Assembly: GCA_015709695.1 (NCBI GenBank)
Contig: CP054183.1
Span: 1,600,992 to 1,664,991, forward strand
Length of the DNA: 64,000 nt
Direction: 5' to 3'
Source of the DNA: Gammaproteobacteria bacterium
GTDB lineage: Bacteria; Pseudomonadota; Gammaproteobacteria; Steroidobacterales; GCA-2729495
Position 1 is the stretch's first letter, and every line of letters begins with the position of its first letter. Under the pieces are notes generated by a model. The model saw only the letters and a list, made by a program, of their open reading frames with translations, ran no database searches and was not told where the DNA came from. The position numbers and the translations under genes are program-made. Of the stretch, positions 18,041 through 26,873 are shown piece by piece.

Positions 18041-18435
18041 TTCCGGCGGTCTTCCCGGTGGCGGCGCTCGCGATTGGCGTTGGGCAGCAGTCCGCCGAAG
18101 CGCGCGAACAGATCGCGACGGTCGCCGGACGTGCGCCGGTCGGCATGGCGCACGAAGCGGCAGCCGCAGCTGCGATGGTCGCAGCCGGCCACCGGCAGGG
18201 TCGGCGCCCGCACCGCGAGATAGCGCGTGCCGGCCATGGCCAGCACCGCCTTGCAGGGATGATCCGCGCAGGGGCGCACCGAGACCGCAGCGAAGGGATT
18301 GCCCGGCCGCGACAGGTCGCGGCGCGCCGCCGGCGCTACCGGACCGGCGCGCACCAGATCGCGCCGCCGCTGGTACTGCACCACGAGAAAGGGCGTCAGC
18401 ACGCCAATTGCCACGCCCATGACGATCCAAGCCAT
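18037..18435 (-). CDS. Membrane-anchored cysteine-motif protein of unknown function
   Basis: 132 residues. One N-terminal transmembrane helix (MAWIVMGVAIGVLTPFLVVQY) is followed by a basic cytoplasmic-looking stretch. The C-terminal half has PCADHPCKAV, the segment LPVAGCDHRSCGCRFVRH and a DRR...DRRDLF tail. The C-x4-C...C-x4-C-x-C pattern with ADRR repeats recurs in uncharacterised gammaproteobacterial proteins and could bind metal. The start is uncertain: an in-frame TTG three codons upstream sits better relative to GGAG. The stop codon is embedded in the palindrome at 17973-18040. Confidence 0.65.
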   Translation of the reverse strand: MAWIVMGVAIGVLTPFLVVQYQRRRDLVRAGPVAPAARRDLSRPGNPFAAVSVRPCADHPCKAVLAMAGTRYLAVRAPTLPVAGCDHRSCGCRFVRHADRRTSGDRRDLFARFGGLLPNANRERRHREDRRK

Positions 18436-18511
18436 CGTGCCCAAGTCACGATCTCCTCTGCGGCCCGGCGCCATACATAACCCGGCGCCGCGCCGGCTGC
18501 CACGCCCTGCG

Positions 18512-19408
18512 TCACAGGAACGCACGCCACCAGGCCAGCGCCAGCAGCGCCGCCGCCGCCAATCCGGTGCCCGCCTGCAGCGGCAGCTGCCCGGGACGCA
18601 CCCCGCCCAGCCCGTGCAGCACGGCGCCACCCAGCGCCCCGGCGAGGAAGCCGGCGAGATGGGCGAAGACATCGGTGTGCTCGTCGCCGGTGCCGGTGTA
18701 GGCGAGCAGCGCCACCGCCCCGACGGCCGGCGACCAGCGCCGCGCCCAGCCCGGCGGCTGCTGGCGCGAGCGGCCGAGGACCACGGCCGCCACCAGCCCC
18801 AGGGCGGCGAACACCGCGGTGGAGGCGCCGATGCTGCGATGCTGGGCGAGCTGCAGGAAGGCGTTGGCCGCATTGCCGAGGCTGGCCAGGGCGATGCTGC
18901 CCAGCGCCGCCACCCCCGAGCCCAGGTACTGGCCGGCGAGGTAGGCGAAGAAGGCGCCGAAGACGATGTTGCCGATGACGTGATCGATGTCGCCGTGCAG
19001 GGTGAGCGCCGTGACCGTGCGCCACCACTCGCCCTCGCGCACCCGCCAGGCCACCAATTCGCCCGCGCCGAGCCAGTCCAGGCCGAACAGGCTGCTGACC
19101 TGCACGGCATAGGCCAGGCTCAGCACCACGATCCAGGCCGTCACCAGCGGCAGCCCGCGGGTGGGCGGGATTGCCGGCCATGGTGCCGCCGGGCGCTGCG
19201 GGTTCTCGCGGCGGTACAGGCCGAGCTGGCTGCGGGCCTGGACTGCCAGCGCCACCGGCACCATGAGGTGGCAGCCATCCGGCTGCTCGGTGACGAAGTG
19301 GGCGATGTCCATGGCCTTGAGGACCAGCGCCTGCTCCTCGCAGGGCCGGCGCATGGGCGAGCAGAACACGCTCACCCAGTCGGCGGGCTGGGACCCGTCT
19401 GGCAGCAT
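18512..19408 (-). CDS. Rhomboid-family intramembrane serine protease
   Basis: 298 residues. An N-terminal soluble region of ~85 residues precedes about six or seven membrane helices. Rhomboid marks are the W-R segment WWRTVTALTLHGDIDHVIGN with the conserved Asn, the nucleophile Ser in IGASTAVFA and the catalytic His in HTDVFAHLAGFLAG. The usual G-x-S-G has Thr in the last place (GAST), seen in some active rhomboids. The N-terminal part contains two cysteines (VFCSPMRRPCEEQ). Substrate unknown. Confidence 0.85.
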   Translation of the reverse strand: MLPDGSQPADWVSVFCSPMRRPCEEQALVLKAMDIAHFVTEQPDGCHLMVPVALAVQARSQLGLYRRENPQRPAAPWPAIPPTRGLPLVTAWIVVLSLAYAVQVSSLFGLDWLGAGELVAWRVREGEWWRTVTALTLHGDIDHVIGNIVFGAFFAYLAGQYLGSGVAALGSIALASLGNAANAFLQLAQHRSIGASTAVFAALGLVAAVVLGRSRQQPPGWARRWSPAVGAVALLAYTGTGDEHTDVFAHLAGFLAGALGGAVLHGLGGVRPGQLPLQAGTGLAAAALLALAWWRAFL

Positions 19409-19500
19409 GGATGGCGGGCTCCGTGGCGCGGGCAGGAACCCGTCCTTTTAGCCTCCGGACCGCCCGCCGGCAAGGGCCGGCCGCCGCCGCGCGCCGCCCG

Positions 19501-19905
19501 TCAGTGCAGGCGCGCCCGTTCGCGCAGCAGCGCCGAGCGCAGCCGCTCGATCAGGTCGCGCTCGATGTAGGGCTTGGTCAGGTAGTCGGCGACATCGGCG
19601 CGCATGGCGCGCACCGCGGTCGGCACGTCGCCGAGCCGCGTGAGGATCATCGCCGGGGCGAACACGTTGTCCTGCCGCAGCCGCGAGATCAGTTCCAGCC
19701 CGGTCATGCCGGGCAGCTCCACCTCGGAGATGACGCAGCAGTTCGCGCCGCAGGCCGGGATCTCCTGCAGCAGCGCCTCGCCGGACTGGTAGGTGCGGGT
19801 GTTGTAACCGGCACGCTCGAGCAGCGCCGTCAGGCTGGCGCTGTCTCGCGGGTCGCTGTCGACGACCAGCACGGTATAGTCGCTGGGAATGAATTGCGTG
19901 CCCAT
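19501..19905 (-). CDS. Single-domain response regulator (receiver only) with Glu at the phosphorylation site
   Basis: 134 residues, one CheY-like receiver domain without output domain. The metal-binding acid is Asp16 (VLVVDSD), the signalling Thr is Thr89 (MILTR) and Lys111 (YLTKPY) is present. The phospho-acceptor position, normally Asp in D-x-x-M-P-G, is Glu61 in ISEVELPGM. A Glu often mimics the phosphorylated state, so this protein may be locked on or act by binding only. Start ATG 19905 was chosen over longer frames because it opens directly on the first strand. No histidine kinase is adjacent. Confidence 0.85.
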   Translation of the reverse strand: MGTQFIPSDYTVLVVDSDPRDSASLTALLERAGYNTRTYQSGEALLQEIPACGANCCVISEVELPGMTGLELISRLRQDNVFAPAMILTRLGDVPTAVRAMRADVADYLTKPYIERDLIERLRSALLRERARLH

Positions 19906-20039
19906 GATCCGGTCACCGACGGGCCACGCTCCGGCAGGAGCACGGCATCCTCCGCTTGGCCTCAGACACCGGATGAGTATCGGGAGCACCGCCGGGCCGG
20001 CCTATACGGACAACTACCTAAAAGCGGGCCGGGAGGCGC

Positions 20040-21029
20040 TCAGAACACCTTGACGTCGGGAATGTTGAACAGCGACTTCCACTCCCTGGCGATGAGCAGG
20101 TCCATCAGCTCCGAGGCCTGGCCGGCCTGCTTCTTCTCCATCTCGAAGTGCAGCGTCGCCAGCGACTCGTCGACCCGCGGGCCGAAGAGATAGCGCAGGT
20201 AATCCATGGGGATGCGCGGCTCCTCCTCCTGCACGTCGCCCTCGGCATCGAACGGCGGCGGCAGCAGCGGCGGCACGTAATAGACGTTGGGCTCGGTGCC
20301 GAACTCCGGGTGCAGCGGCAGGGCGACCTTCCACACGTTGACCAGCTTCCAGATCGGGCCATCCACGTCGTCGACGAAGCCGACGAAGCGCAGGCGGCCC
20401 GGGCACTGGCGCGCGCAGGCGGGCGCCACGCCCTGCTCCACCCGCGGGAAGCAGAAGATGCACTTCTGCGAACGGCCGGTGACGAAGTTGAAATAGATCT
20501 TGTTGTAGGGACAGGCACGGTTGCACTCGCGGAAACCCTGGCACTTGTCCTGGTCGATCAGCACGATGCCATCCTTCTCGCGCTTGTAGATGGCGCGCAC
20601 CGGGCAGGCCTCCAGGCAGGCGGGCTTCGTGCAGTGGTTGCACAGCCGCGGCAGGTAGAAATGATAGTTGTTCGGATAGCTGCCCTGGCTCGTGTCCTCG
20701 TCCCAGTTGGCGCCCTTGCCCATCGGGCGCTCCTGCACCAGCCGGCTCGCCTCGCCCTTGAAGTACACCTGCTCGTGGTTGAGCGGGATGACATCGCCGA
20801 ACGCCTCCTGCGGCAGCAGCGTGCCGGGCTTGAGCCTGCCGCCCTGCCAGCCGCCGCCGTGCTCCTCCCAGCCGCGCGGATAGCCCGGGCCGGGCTTGGT
20901 CTCGACGTTGTTCCAGAGCATGTACTCCTGCCCCGGCTCGTCGGTCCACAGGCTCTTGCAGGCGGCGGTGCAGGCCTGGCAGCCGATGCACTTGTTGAGG
21001 TCGATGACCATGGCGACCTGGTTACCCAT
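20040..21029 (-). CDS. Type II DMSO-reductase family iron-sulfur subunit (beta)
   Basis: 329 residues with four cysteine groups for four Fe-S clusters: [15 protein letters not shown] (Cys14/17/20/24), [27 protein letters not shown] and [21 protein letters not shown]. This matches electron-transfer subunits of NarH/DdhB/SerB/EbdB type. No signal peptide is present; such subunits are exported by the Tat system together with the alpha subunit. Start overlaps the chaperone stop by eight bases. It passes electrons between the molybdenum subunit and an outside partner. Confidence 0.92.
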   Translation of the reverse strand: MGNQVAMVIDLNKCIGCQACTAACKSLWTDEPGQEYMLWNNVETKPGPGYPRGWEEHGGGWQGGRLKPGTLLPQEAFGDVIPLNHEQVYFKGEASRLVQERPMGKGANWDEDTSQGSYPNNYHFYLPRLCNHCTKPACLEACPVRAIYKREKDGIVLIDQDKCQGFRECNRACPYNKIYFNFVTGRSQKCIFCFPRVEQGVAPACARQCPGRLRFVGFVDDVDGPIWKLVNVWKVALPLHPEFGTEPNVYYVPPLLPPPFDAEGDVQEEEPRIPMDYLRYLFGPRVDESLATLHFEMEKKQAGQASELMDLLIAREWKSLFNIPDVKVF

Positions 21030-21708
21030 GCTGCGTGCCCTCCGCCGGGCCGATGATGGTCGAGGACTGCCAGGCGAGATCATCGGCGACGTAGCCACTC
21101 AGCGCCTCGAGCACGCGGCTGTAATAGGCACCGGGCGCCAGCCGGGCGACCGCGGCGGCGAGGCCCGGCAGCCAGTTCGCCAGGTGGCGCGCGGTGAAGT
21201 CCGCCTGCGCCAGCTGCCAGGACAGCCGCTCGGGCTCGTCGGCGAACTCGTGGTAGCAGAGGAAGTGCATGAACTCGAGTTCCACCGAGAGATGGTCCGG
21301 CGCCCAGGCGAAGCGCTCGTCGAGGCGGTAGCCGAAGAAATCGAAGAACCGCACCAGGTCCTCGCGCGTGCCGGCCTTCTGGCCGGTGAACAGGTCCTCG
21401 CGGATCGGTGCCGGCGGCCCCTGGCTGCCCACCTCGAACAGGCCACTGTAGCCGGCCTTGAGGTCGTCGATGTCGCCGGCGGCGAACTCCTCGAGCAGCG
21501 CCAGCAGCGACGCGGGCAGCAACTCGCGGCCCGCGCCGATCCGCGCGCGCACCGCCGCCTGGGCATCCACGTCGTGGGGCGAGGCGGTGAGTTCGGAGAA
21601 CGCCGCGTAGCACTGGCAGCGCCGCGGCGCCGTCAGCAGCGGCTCGCGGCCGGCGGCCACGCTGCGCAACGCGGGCGCCGCCGGCGCCGTCCCGCCCGCC
21701 GCGCTCAC
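21022..21708 (-). CDS. TorD/NarJ-family molybdoenzyme assembly chaperone
   Basis: 228 residues, GTG start overlapping the alpha-subunit stop (GTGA). All-helical protein with RREDLVRFFDFFGY-like and LSVELEFMHFLCYHEF segments, the latter matching the E-x-x-x-M-x-x-L motif of the NarJ/DdhD/EbdD group. It binds the Tat signal of the catalytic subunit and holds it until the cofactor is inserted. Its place between alpha and beta genes is unusual, since delta subunits generally come last. Cytoplasmic, not part of the mature enzyme. Confidence 0.88.
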   Translation of the reverse strand: MSAAGGTAPAAPALRSVAAGREPLLTAPRRCQCYAAFSELTASPHDVDAQAAVRARIGAGRELLPASLLALLEEFAAGDIDDLKAGYSGLFEVGSQGPPAPIREDLFTGQKAGTREDLVRFFDFFGYRLDERFAWAPDHLSVELEFMHFLCYHEFADEPERLSWQLAQADFTARHLANWLPGLAAAVARLAPGAYYSRVLEALSGYVADDLAWQSSTIIGPAEGTQHG

Positions 21709-24485
21709 GCCCGCCCCGCCGCGGCCGGGGCCGCCTTCTCGAAGTTGCAGGTGAAGTCGCGGTAGGTCTGGTTGGGGGCGTAGGCCAGCGGCCGGTAGCC
21801 GAGATGGCCGTAGTCGCCGGCCATGCTGGTCGGCTTGATGAGACCGCCGGTGGGGATCACCGCGCTGAAATTCTGCCCGCCGCGGAACATCAGCGGGTCC
21901 CAGCCGTGGTACATGAACAGCATGCCGGGCTGGATGCCCGCGCTGAGGTGCGCCATGGCGAAGAACTCCCCGGCCGGATTGAACACCCGGATCATGTCGC
22001 CGTCGGCGACGCCGCGCGAGCGCGCATCGTCTGGATTGACGTAGATGTCGGGCTCGCCGCGCTGCAGGCTCACCAGCAGCTTGTCGTCGCGCCACATGCT
22101 GTGGATGCCGTGGCGCGCATGGCCCATGGTCATCTGCAGCGGATAGCCCTGCAGGCGCAGCGGATCGCGGTGCCCGGGCAGCTGCTCGTCGAATTCGATG
22201 AACCACTCGTGGTCGATGTAGAACTGCTGGCGCCCGGTGAAGGTCTCGTAGGGCTGCTTGTGGCGCACGCTGCGGGTGATGTCCTCGTGGTAGGGCGAGC
22301 CGGCCTGATCCCACATGACGCCCGCGGAATCATCGACGCGGACGATGCCGCGCGCGGCCAGCTCGTCGAAGGACATCTTCGGCAGTCCCTGGGTGGTGTT
22401 GATGAGGTACTGGGCGACATCCTTGACGCTGCGGATGCGCCCGCCCATGGTGTAGTAATCGAGTGCGCGGGCGTAGTCGCGGCGCACCGAGCGGCCGTCG
22501 ACCTCGTCGCGCACCGCCGGCGTGCGCCGCTCCCGCGCGCGGCGCGCGATGGCGGCGATCAGGCGGCGGTTGGCCTCCCAGTCGTTGACCGCCTCGCCGA
22601 GCGGCGGCACCGCCTCGTCGAGCACCTGCAGGTAGGGCATGCGCGCCTGGAGCATCAGGTCCTGGCGCTCGTAATGATGCGCGATCGGCAGCACGTAGTC
22701 GGCGTTGTGGGCCGTGACGCTCATGTCGGGCGTGAGCACGACGATGGTTTCCAGCTTGTCGAAGGCCTCGCGCCGCCACTGGTTGCCGGAGGCACGCCAG
22801 TTGGCGGCGTTCTCGCCGGCGAAGAACGCCATCTTCCAGCCCTGCTCGCTGTAGCTCGGGAACCAGTCCTCGCGGATGCTGTACTGGTAGCGCTCGTCGT
22901 AGAGGTCGGCGAGCTCCTTGCCGTAGATCTCGCGGTTCTGCTCCTTGAGCTTCGCGTGGTCGTAGTCCCAGGTGGTGCTGGAGATCATGCGCAGTGCCGG
23001 GCCGATGTCGGCGAAGGCGAAGGCCGACAGGCCACGGCCCTTGGGCGCGTTGCCGAACTGGATGCCGCTGCCCTCGGGGCCGATGTTGCCGGTGAGTGAC
23101 AGCATCAGCAGCATCGCCCGCTGCAGCATGTCGCCATGCAGCCACTTGCAGGCGGAGTAGCCGGTATAGATCATCGCCGGCTGCGCGCCGGCGAAGCGGC
23201 GGGCGATGCGCCGGATCAGCTTCGGGCTCATGCCGGTGATGGCCGCGACCTTTTCCGGCGTGTGCGCGGCGGCCTTCAGCTTCAGCAGCTCGAAGACCGT
23301 GGTGCACTCGACCTCGCCGTCCAGGGTGTCGACCTTCCAGCGGCCTTCCAGTGCCGGGCGGATGGCGCCGAGATCCAGCGTCTCGAAGCGGCGGCGGTCG
23401 CGGCCCACGGGCGGGTCGGCGAGCCCGGTGCCGGGCGCCTGCACCACGCGGCCGGCGGCCTCGTCCCACAGGTAGTAGACGTTCTCGCGCACCGCCAGCT
23501 TGCCGACCAGCGAGCGGTCCTCGCCGCGGAGGAACTCGCGGGTGTCGAGCCGCACCAGGAACGGCAGGTCGGTCTGCTCGCGGATGTAGTCGGCCTTGTA
23601 GAGCTTCTCCTCGAGGATGACGCTGACGAAGGCCATGGCCAGCGCCAGGTCGGTGCCCGGCTTCGGGTTGGCCCACAGGCTGGAGTGCATGGCGGTGGGC
23701 GTGAACTCCGGCGAGATGGCGATGACCTCGGTGCCGTTGTAGCGGGCCTCCCAGAAGAAGTGCGCATCCGGGATGCGGGTCACCGCGGGGTTGGCCATCC
23801 ACACCAGCACGCAGCGCGCCTTGAAGATCGCCGCCAGCGTGTCACCGGTGTAGACCGCGCCCAGCGTCATGTAGACGCCGGTGGGCAGGTCACCGACCCC
23901 GGAATAGAACTCCGGCACGGTGACGCCGGTGATGTTGGCGAAGCGGGCCAGCGCGGCGAACGACGCCATCTTGATCGACATCTGCGTGCCGCTGCCGTAG
24001 GTGATGCACTGCGGGCCGCGGCTGGTGGCGAGGTCGAGGAAGCGGTCGGCGATCTCCGTGGTCGCCTGCTCCCAGCTGATGCGCTGCCACTTGCCGGAGC
24101 CGCGTTCGCCCGCGCGCTTCATCGGGTAGAGCACGCGCTGCGGGCCGTACATGTACTTCGCATGGCGCAGCCCCTTGTTGCAGCCGCGCGGCCCGTAGTC
24201 CGGCACGTCGCTGCCCGAGGGCGCGTACATGCCCTGCTGTTCCTCGCGCCAGACGATGCCGTTCTTCACGTAGACGTTGAAGGCGCAGGTGCCGGCGCAG
24301 TTGGTGCCGTGGGTGCCGCGGCTGACGCGGTCCCAGGTCCACTTGTTGCGCATCAGGTCTTCCCAGCGGCGGTAGGCGCCGGCGTTCGCGCCGGGCGTCG
24401 CCGCCACCGCGTAGCGCAGGTTCAGTGCGACACCGGCGGAGCCGAGTCCCTGCACGAACTTCCGTCGATCGGTGGCAGCTGGCAT
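21705..24485 (-). CDS. Type II DMSO-reductase family molybdopterin oxidoreductase, catalytic subunit (Tat-exported)
   Basis: 926 residues from ATG 24485, which places the Tat motif DRRKFVQGLGSAG at residue 6. The FS0 cluster ligands are His59, Cys63, Cys67 and Cys102 (HGTNCAGTC...RGCNKG). The molybdenum ligand is probably Asp199 in EFYSGVGDLPTG, the DLP motif of the NarG/DMS dehydrogenase/chlorate reductase type rather than the ethylbenzene dehydrogenase type. Substrate cannot be read: nitrate, chlorate, selenate, DMS or a hydrocarbon are all possible for this clade. A TTG start at 24530 is a poorer alternative. Divergent from moeA. Confidence 0.88.
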   Translation of the reverse strand: MPAATDRRKFVQGLGSAGVALNLRYAVAATPGANAGAYRRWEDLMRNKWTWDRVSRGTHGTNCAGTCAFNVYVKNGIVWREEQQGMYAPSGSDVPDYGPRGCNKGLRHAKYMYGPQRVLYPMKRAGERGSGKWQRISWEQATTEIADRFLDLATSRGPQCITYGSGTQMSIKMASFAALARFANITGVTVPEFYSGVGDLPTGVYMTLGAVYTGDTLAAIFKARCVLVWMANPAVTRIPDAHFFWEARYNGTEVIAISPEFTPTAMHSSLWANPKPGTDLALAMAFVSVILEEKLYKADYIREQTDLPFLVRLDTREFLRGEDRSLVGKLAVRENVYYLWDEAAGRVVQAPGTGLADPPVGRDRRRFETLDLGAIRPALEGRWKVDTLDGEVECTTVFELLKLKAAAHTPEKVAAITGMSPKLIRRIARRFAGAQPAMIYTGYSACKWLHGDMLQRAMLLMLSLTGNIGPEGSGIQFGNAPKGRGLSAFAFADIGPALRMISSTTWDYDHAKLKEQNREIYGKELADLYDERYQYSIREDWFPSYSEQGWKMAFFAGENAANWRASGNQWRREAFDKLETIVVLTPDMSVTAHNADYVLPIAHHYERQDLMLQARMPYLQVLDEAVPPLGEAVNDWEANRRLIAAIARRARERRTPAVRDEVDGRSVRRDYARALDYYTMGGRIRSVKDVAQYLINTTQGLPKMSFDELAARGIVRVDDSAGVMWDQAGSPYHEDITRSVRHKQPYETFTGRQQFYIDHEWFIEFDEQLPGHRDPLRLQGYPLQMTMGHARHGIHSMWRDDKLLVSLQRGEPDIYVNPDDARSRGVADGDMIRVFNPAGEFFAMAHLSAGIQPGMLFMYHGWDPLMFRGGQNFSAVIPTGGLIKPTSMAGDYGHLGYRPLAYAPNQTYRDFTCNFEKAAPAAAGRA

Positions 24486-24508
24486 AGTGGCCGGGAGACT
24501 ATGTGAAG

Positions 24509-24523
24509 GCCCTGCGGCAGGGC
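24509..24523. promoter_or_regulatory. Hairpin in the divergent molybdoenzyme/moeA intergenic region
   Basis: GCCCTGC-G-GCAGGGC is a perfect 7-bp inverted repeat in the 55-base gap between the two divergent starts. It is well placed for an operator acting on both genes, although no promoter hexamers or FNR-like half-sites are convincing. Neither gene has a strong ribosome site here. Confidence 0.35.
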
Positions 24524-24540
24524 ATGACAATTATCACCCA

Positions 24541-25788
24541 ATGATCAGCTACGCCGCTGCACTGGATATCCTCGCCTCGGCGATCACGCCGCTGCCTGCC
24601 GCGGAGCTGCCCTGCAGCCCCGTGCCCGGCCTCACCGCTGCCGCCGACCTGGCGAGCGCCGAGGCGGTGCCGCCGTTCGCCAATGCCGCCATGGACGGCT
24701 TCGCCCTGCGCAGCGCCGACACGCAGGCCGCCAGCGCCGGGGCGCCGCTGCGGCTCGTCGTCGCCGGCAGCATCCCGGCCGGCACGCCGGCACCGGCCGC
24801 GACCGAAGCCGGCGTCGCCTGGGAGATCATGACGGGCGCGCCGATGCCGGCCGGCTGCGATGCCGTGGTCGCGCTCGAGCGCGTCGAGGTGCAGCGCGAT
24901 GCGGCCGGCTGGCCGCAGGCCCTGCTGCTGCGCGAGCCGCTGGCCGCGGGCCGCAACCGCCGCGGTGCAGGCGAGGACTTCCGCCCCGGCGACCGGCTGC
25001 TCGCCGCCGGCCGCGCCCTCGATGCGCCGGCCATCATGGCGCTCGCCGCCACCGGCACCACGAGCCTGCTGGCCCGCCCGCCGCCGCGGATCGCGGTCAT
25101 CGCCACCGGCAGCGAACTCTCCGGCGCGGCCGCGCTCGGCGCCGGCCTGATCCGCGACAGCAACCGGCCCTATATCGCGGCGATGCTCGGCCAGCTGCAG
25201 CTGCCGCTGGTGGCCAGCACCGCGGTGGCCGACGAACCGGCGGCCTTCAGCCGCGCGCTCGACGCCGCGCTCGGCGCCGCCGACCTCGTCATCACCACCG
25301 GCGGCGTGTCCGCCGGGCGCCTGGACTTCGTGCCCGCGGCCATCGCCGCGATGGGCGGCGAGACGCTGTTCCACAAGGTGGCGATCCGCCCGGGCAAGCC
25401 GCTGCTCGCCGCGCGCTTCGGCCGGCGCCTGGTGCTGGCGTTGCCCGGCAACCCCATGGCGGTGGCCGTCGGCCTGCGCTTCTTCGTGGTGCCGGCGTTG
25501 CGCGCCCTCGCCGGACGCGGGCCCGAGCCGCGGCTGCGCGCGCGTGCGCTCGCGGCGATCCACAGCCGCGCCGGACTCACCTTCTTCGCCAAGGCCCGCG
25601 CGCAGCTGGACCCGCAGGCGACGCTCGGTGTCAGCGCCCTGCCTGGACAGGAATCGTTTCGCATCGCGCCGCTGCTCGCGGCGAACTGCTGGGCCATCCT
25701 CGATGCACAGCGCGGCGGCGTCGCCGCCGGCGAGCTGCTCGAGGTGGCGCCGCTCGTGCCCGGGGAATTCCCGGCGGGCGGCGACTGA
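24541..25788 (+). CDS. moeA: Molybdopterin molybdenumtransferase
   Basis: 415 residues, usual MoeA length. It inserts molybdate into adenylylated molybdopterin in the cytoplasm. Domain motifs: PPFANAAMDGFALR, AGVAWEIMTGAPMPAG, the GEDF segment, IAVIATGSEL, DSNRPYI, VITTGGVSAG, KVAIRPGKPL and ALPGNPMAV. The usual GGVSVG-D/E acid is an Arg here (GGVSAGRLDFV). Divergent from the molybdoenzyme operon, so dedicated cofactor supply is likely; the molybdenum hydroxylase at 8-10 kb would also need it. Confidence 0.95.
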   Translation: MISYAAALDILASAITPLPAAELPCSPVPGLTAAADLASAEAVPPFANAAMDGFALRSADTQAASAGAPLRLVVAGSIPAGTPAPAATEAGVAWEIMTGAPMPAGCDAVVALERVEVQRDAAGWPQALLLREPLAAGRNRRGAGEDFRPGDRLLAAGRALDAPAIMALAATGTTSLLARPPPRIAVIATGSELSGAAALGAGLIRDSNRPYIAAMLGQLQLPLVASTAVADEPAAFSRALDAALGAADLVITTGGVSAGRLDFVPAAIAAMGGETLFHKVAIRPGKPLLAARFGRRLVLALPGNPMAVAVGLRFFVVPALRALAGRGPEPRLRARALAAIHSRAGLTFFAKARAQLDPQATLGVSALPGQESFRIAPLLAANCWAILDAQRGGVAAGELLEVAPLVPGEFPAGGD

Positions 25789-25894
25789 ACCACAGGTAGA
25801 AACCCGTATTCCCGCGGCCGACGCCGGCCGCTCAAGCTGGCCCGCCCGCGGCCGTTGCGCGGGCCCCGTGAGGACAGGACAAAAAGGAGCAGGA

Positions 25895-26293
25895 ATGTAC
25901 CCGGTGCTGAAGGCCATCCACCTCACTGCCATCGCCACGACCATCACGCTGTTCATGCTGCGTGCGGCATGGGCCTTCCAGGGCTCGGCGAGGCTGCGCA
26001 TGCCGCTGATGCGCTGGGTACCCCATGTCAACGACACCGTGCTCCTCGCCAGCGCGCTCGCCACCGCCGCCGTGCTCGGCCAGTATCCCTTCGTCAACGA
26101 CTGGCTGACGGCCAAGGTCCTGGCGCTGCTGGCCTACATCGTGCTCGGCCACATCACCCTCTGGCGCTGCCGCAACAACACGCAGCGCGCCCTGTGGTTC
26201 ACCGCCTCGCTGGCGTGCTTCGGCTATATCCTGCTGGTGGCGCGCTGCCATGACCCGCGCGCCTGGCTCTGCGCCCGGAGCCTGCTCGCCTAG
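25895..26293 (+). CDS. SirB-family membrane protein
   Basis: 132 residues with four hydrophobic helices and no other domain. It matches the SirB family: YPVLKAIHLTAIATTITLFMLR, the VPHVNDTVLL loop and WLTAKVLALLAYIVLGHI. SirB was named from Salmonella invasion gene regulation, but its biochemical role is unknown. Ribosome site AAGGAG at 25884-25889. It follows moeA after a 106-base gap, and its end is separated from the HiPIP gene by a shared terminator. Confidence 0.82.
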   Translation: MYPVLKAIHLTAIATTITLFMLRAAWAFQGSARLRMPLMRWVPHVNDTVLLASALATAAVLGQYPFVNDWLTAKVLALLAYIVLGHITLWRCRNNTQRALWFTASLACFGYILLVARCHDPRAWLCARSLLA

Positions 26294-26323
26294 GCCGGCA
26301 AAGCACGGCACCCCGGAAAGCAA

Positions 26324-26348
26324 GCGGCCCGGGGGATACCCGGGCCGC
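26324..26348. terminator. Bidirectional terminator between sirB-like gene and HiPIP
   Basis: A 10-bp GC stem GCGGCCCGGG / CCCGGGCCGC with a 5-base loop lies between convergent genes. On the minus strand it is followed by TTGCTTTCC, a weak U-rich tract. It therefore best serves the HiPIP gene, and by position both. Confidence 0.7.
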
Positions 26349-26377
26349 GAGATCTCACGCTGACGGCTGAGGCAGCG

Positions 26378-26713
26378 TCAGGCCGGCTTCGGCGCCCAGG
26401 CGCTGCACCAGCCCTTCTCGGCCACCAGCTTCCCGGGGAACGCCGTGCAGGGGCGCCAGGCACCGGAAGCGGCCTGGATCTGCACGCAGTTGGCGCAATC
26501 CGAACCCGCCTTGAAGTTCGGCACCTTTGCCTTGTCCACCTTGCTGGCGTCAGGCGTGTACATGAGCGCCTTGGCGACCGGATCGTTCGGATCGAGGTGC
26601 GGCAGGGCCTTGCCCTGGGCGGCCGCGGTACGGCTGGCGAGGATCGCCGTCACCGGAATGGCAACCGCGGTGGCGCCGATGAAACCGCGCCGGGAAATCG
26701 TCTTGTCGGTCAT
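26378..26713 (-). CDS. hip: High-potential iron-sulfur protein (HiPIP), Tat-exported
   Basis: 111 residues. Tat signal ISRRGFIGATAVAIPVTAILA, cleaved near residue 32. The mature part has the four cluster ligands Cys73, Cys76, Cys89 and Cys103 (C-x2-C-x12-C-x13-C), the HiPIP spacing. HiPIPs carry one electron at high potential in the periplasm, between bc1 complexes and oxidases or reductases. GGAAGGAA lies just before the ATG. Being near the periplasmic molybdoenzyme, it is a candidate electron partner (inference). Confidence 0.93.
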   Translation of the reverse strand: MTDKTISRRGFIGATAVAIPVTAILASRTAAAQGKALPHLDPNDPVAKALMYTPDASKVDKAKVPNFKAGSDCANCVQIQAASGAWRPCTAFPGKLVAEKGWCSAWAPKPA

Positions 26714-26873
26714 CTGGGTTCCTTCCAAAGAATGGCAAGCATTGGCCAGTGTTGGCTGTTCGGATATGCTGCGTCGCCATCAGGAAAAGCGCGCTGGCGG
26801 CCCAGCGGTGCGCATGCTACCAGCACCCCGGCCGCCCTTCATCCGCAAACCTACGTATGCTGCACCGGACGCC

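Noticed and set aside
20040..24485. Steroid C25 or ethylbenzene dehydrogenase
   Set aside because: The organism type made this tempting, but the catalytic subunit has the DLP molybdenum motif and H-x3-C-x3-C spacing of the NarG/DMS dehydrogenase/chlorate side, and no gamma subunit gene. The substrate was left open.
24541..25788. Inactive MoeA because of Arg in GGVSAGR
   Set aside because: All other core motifs are intact and this position varies; inactivity is not supported.
26714..26873. Small gene between HiPIP and the DUF62 gene
   Set aside because: Short frames exist but none has a ribosome site or recognisable product; the region likely holds the two divergent promoters.
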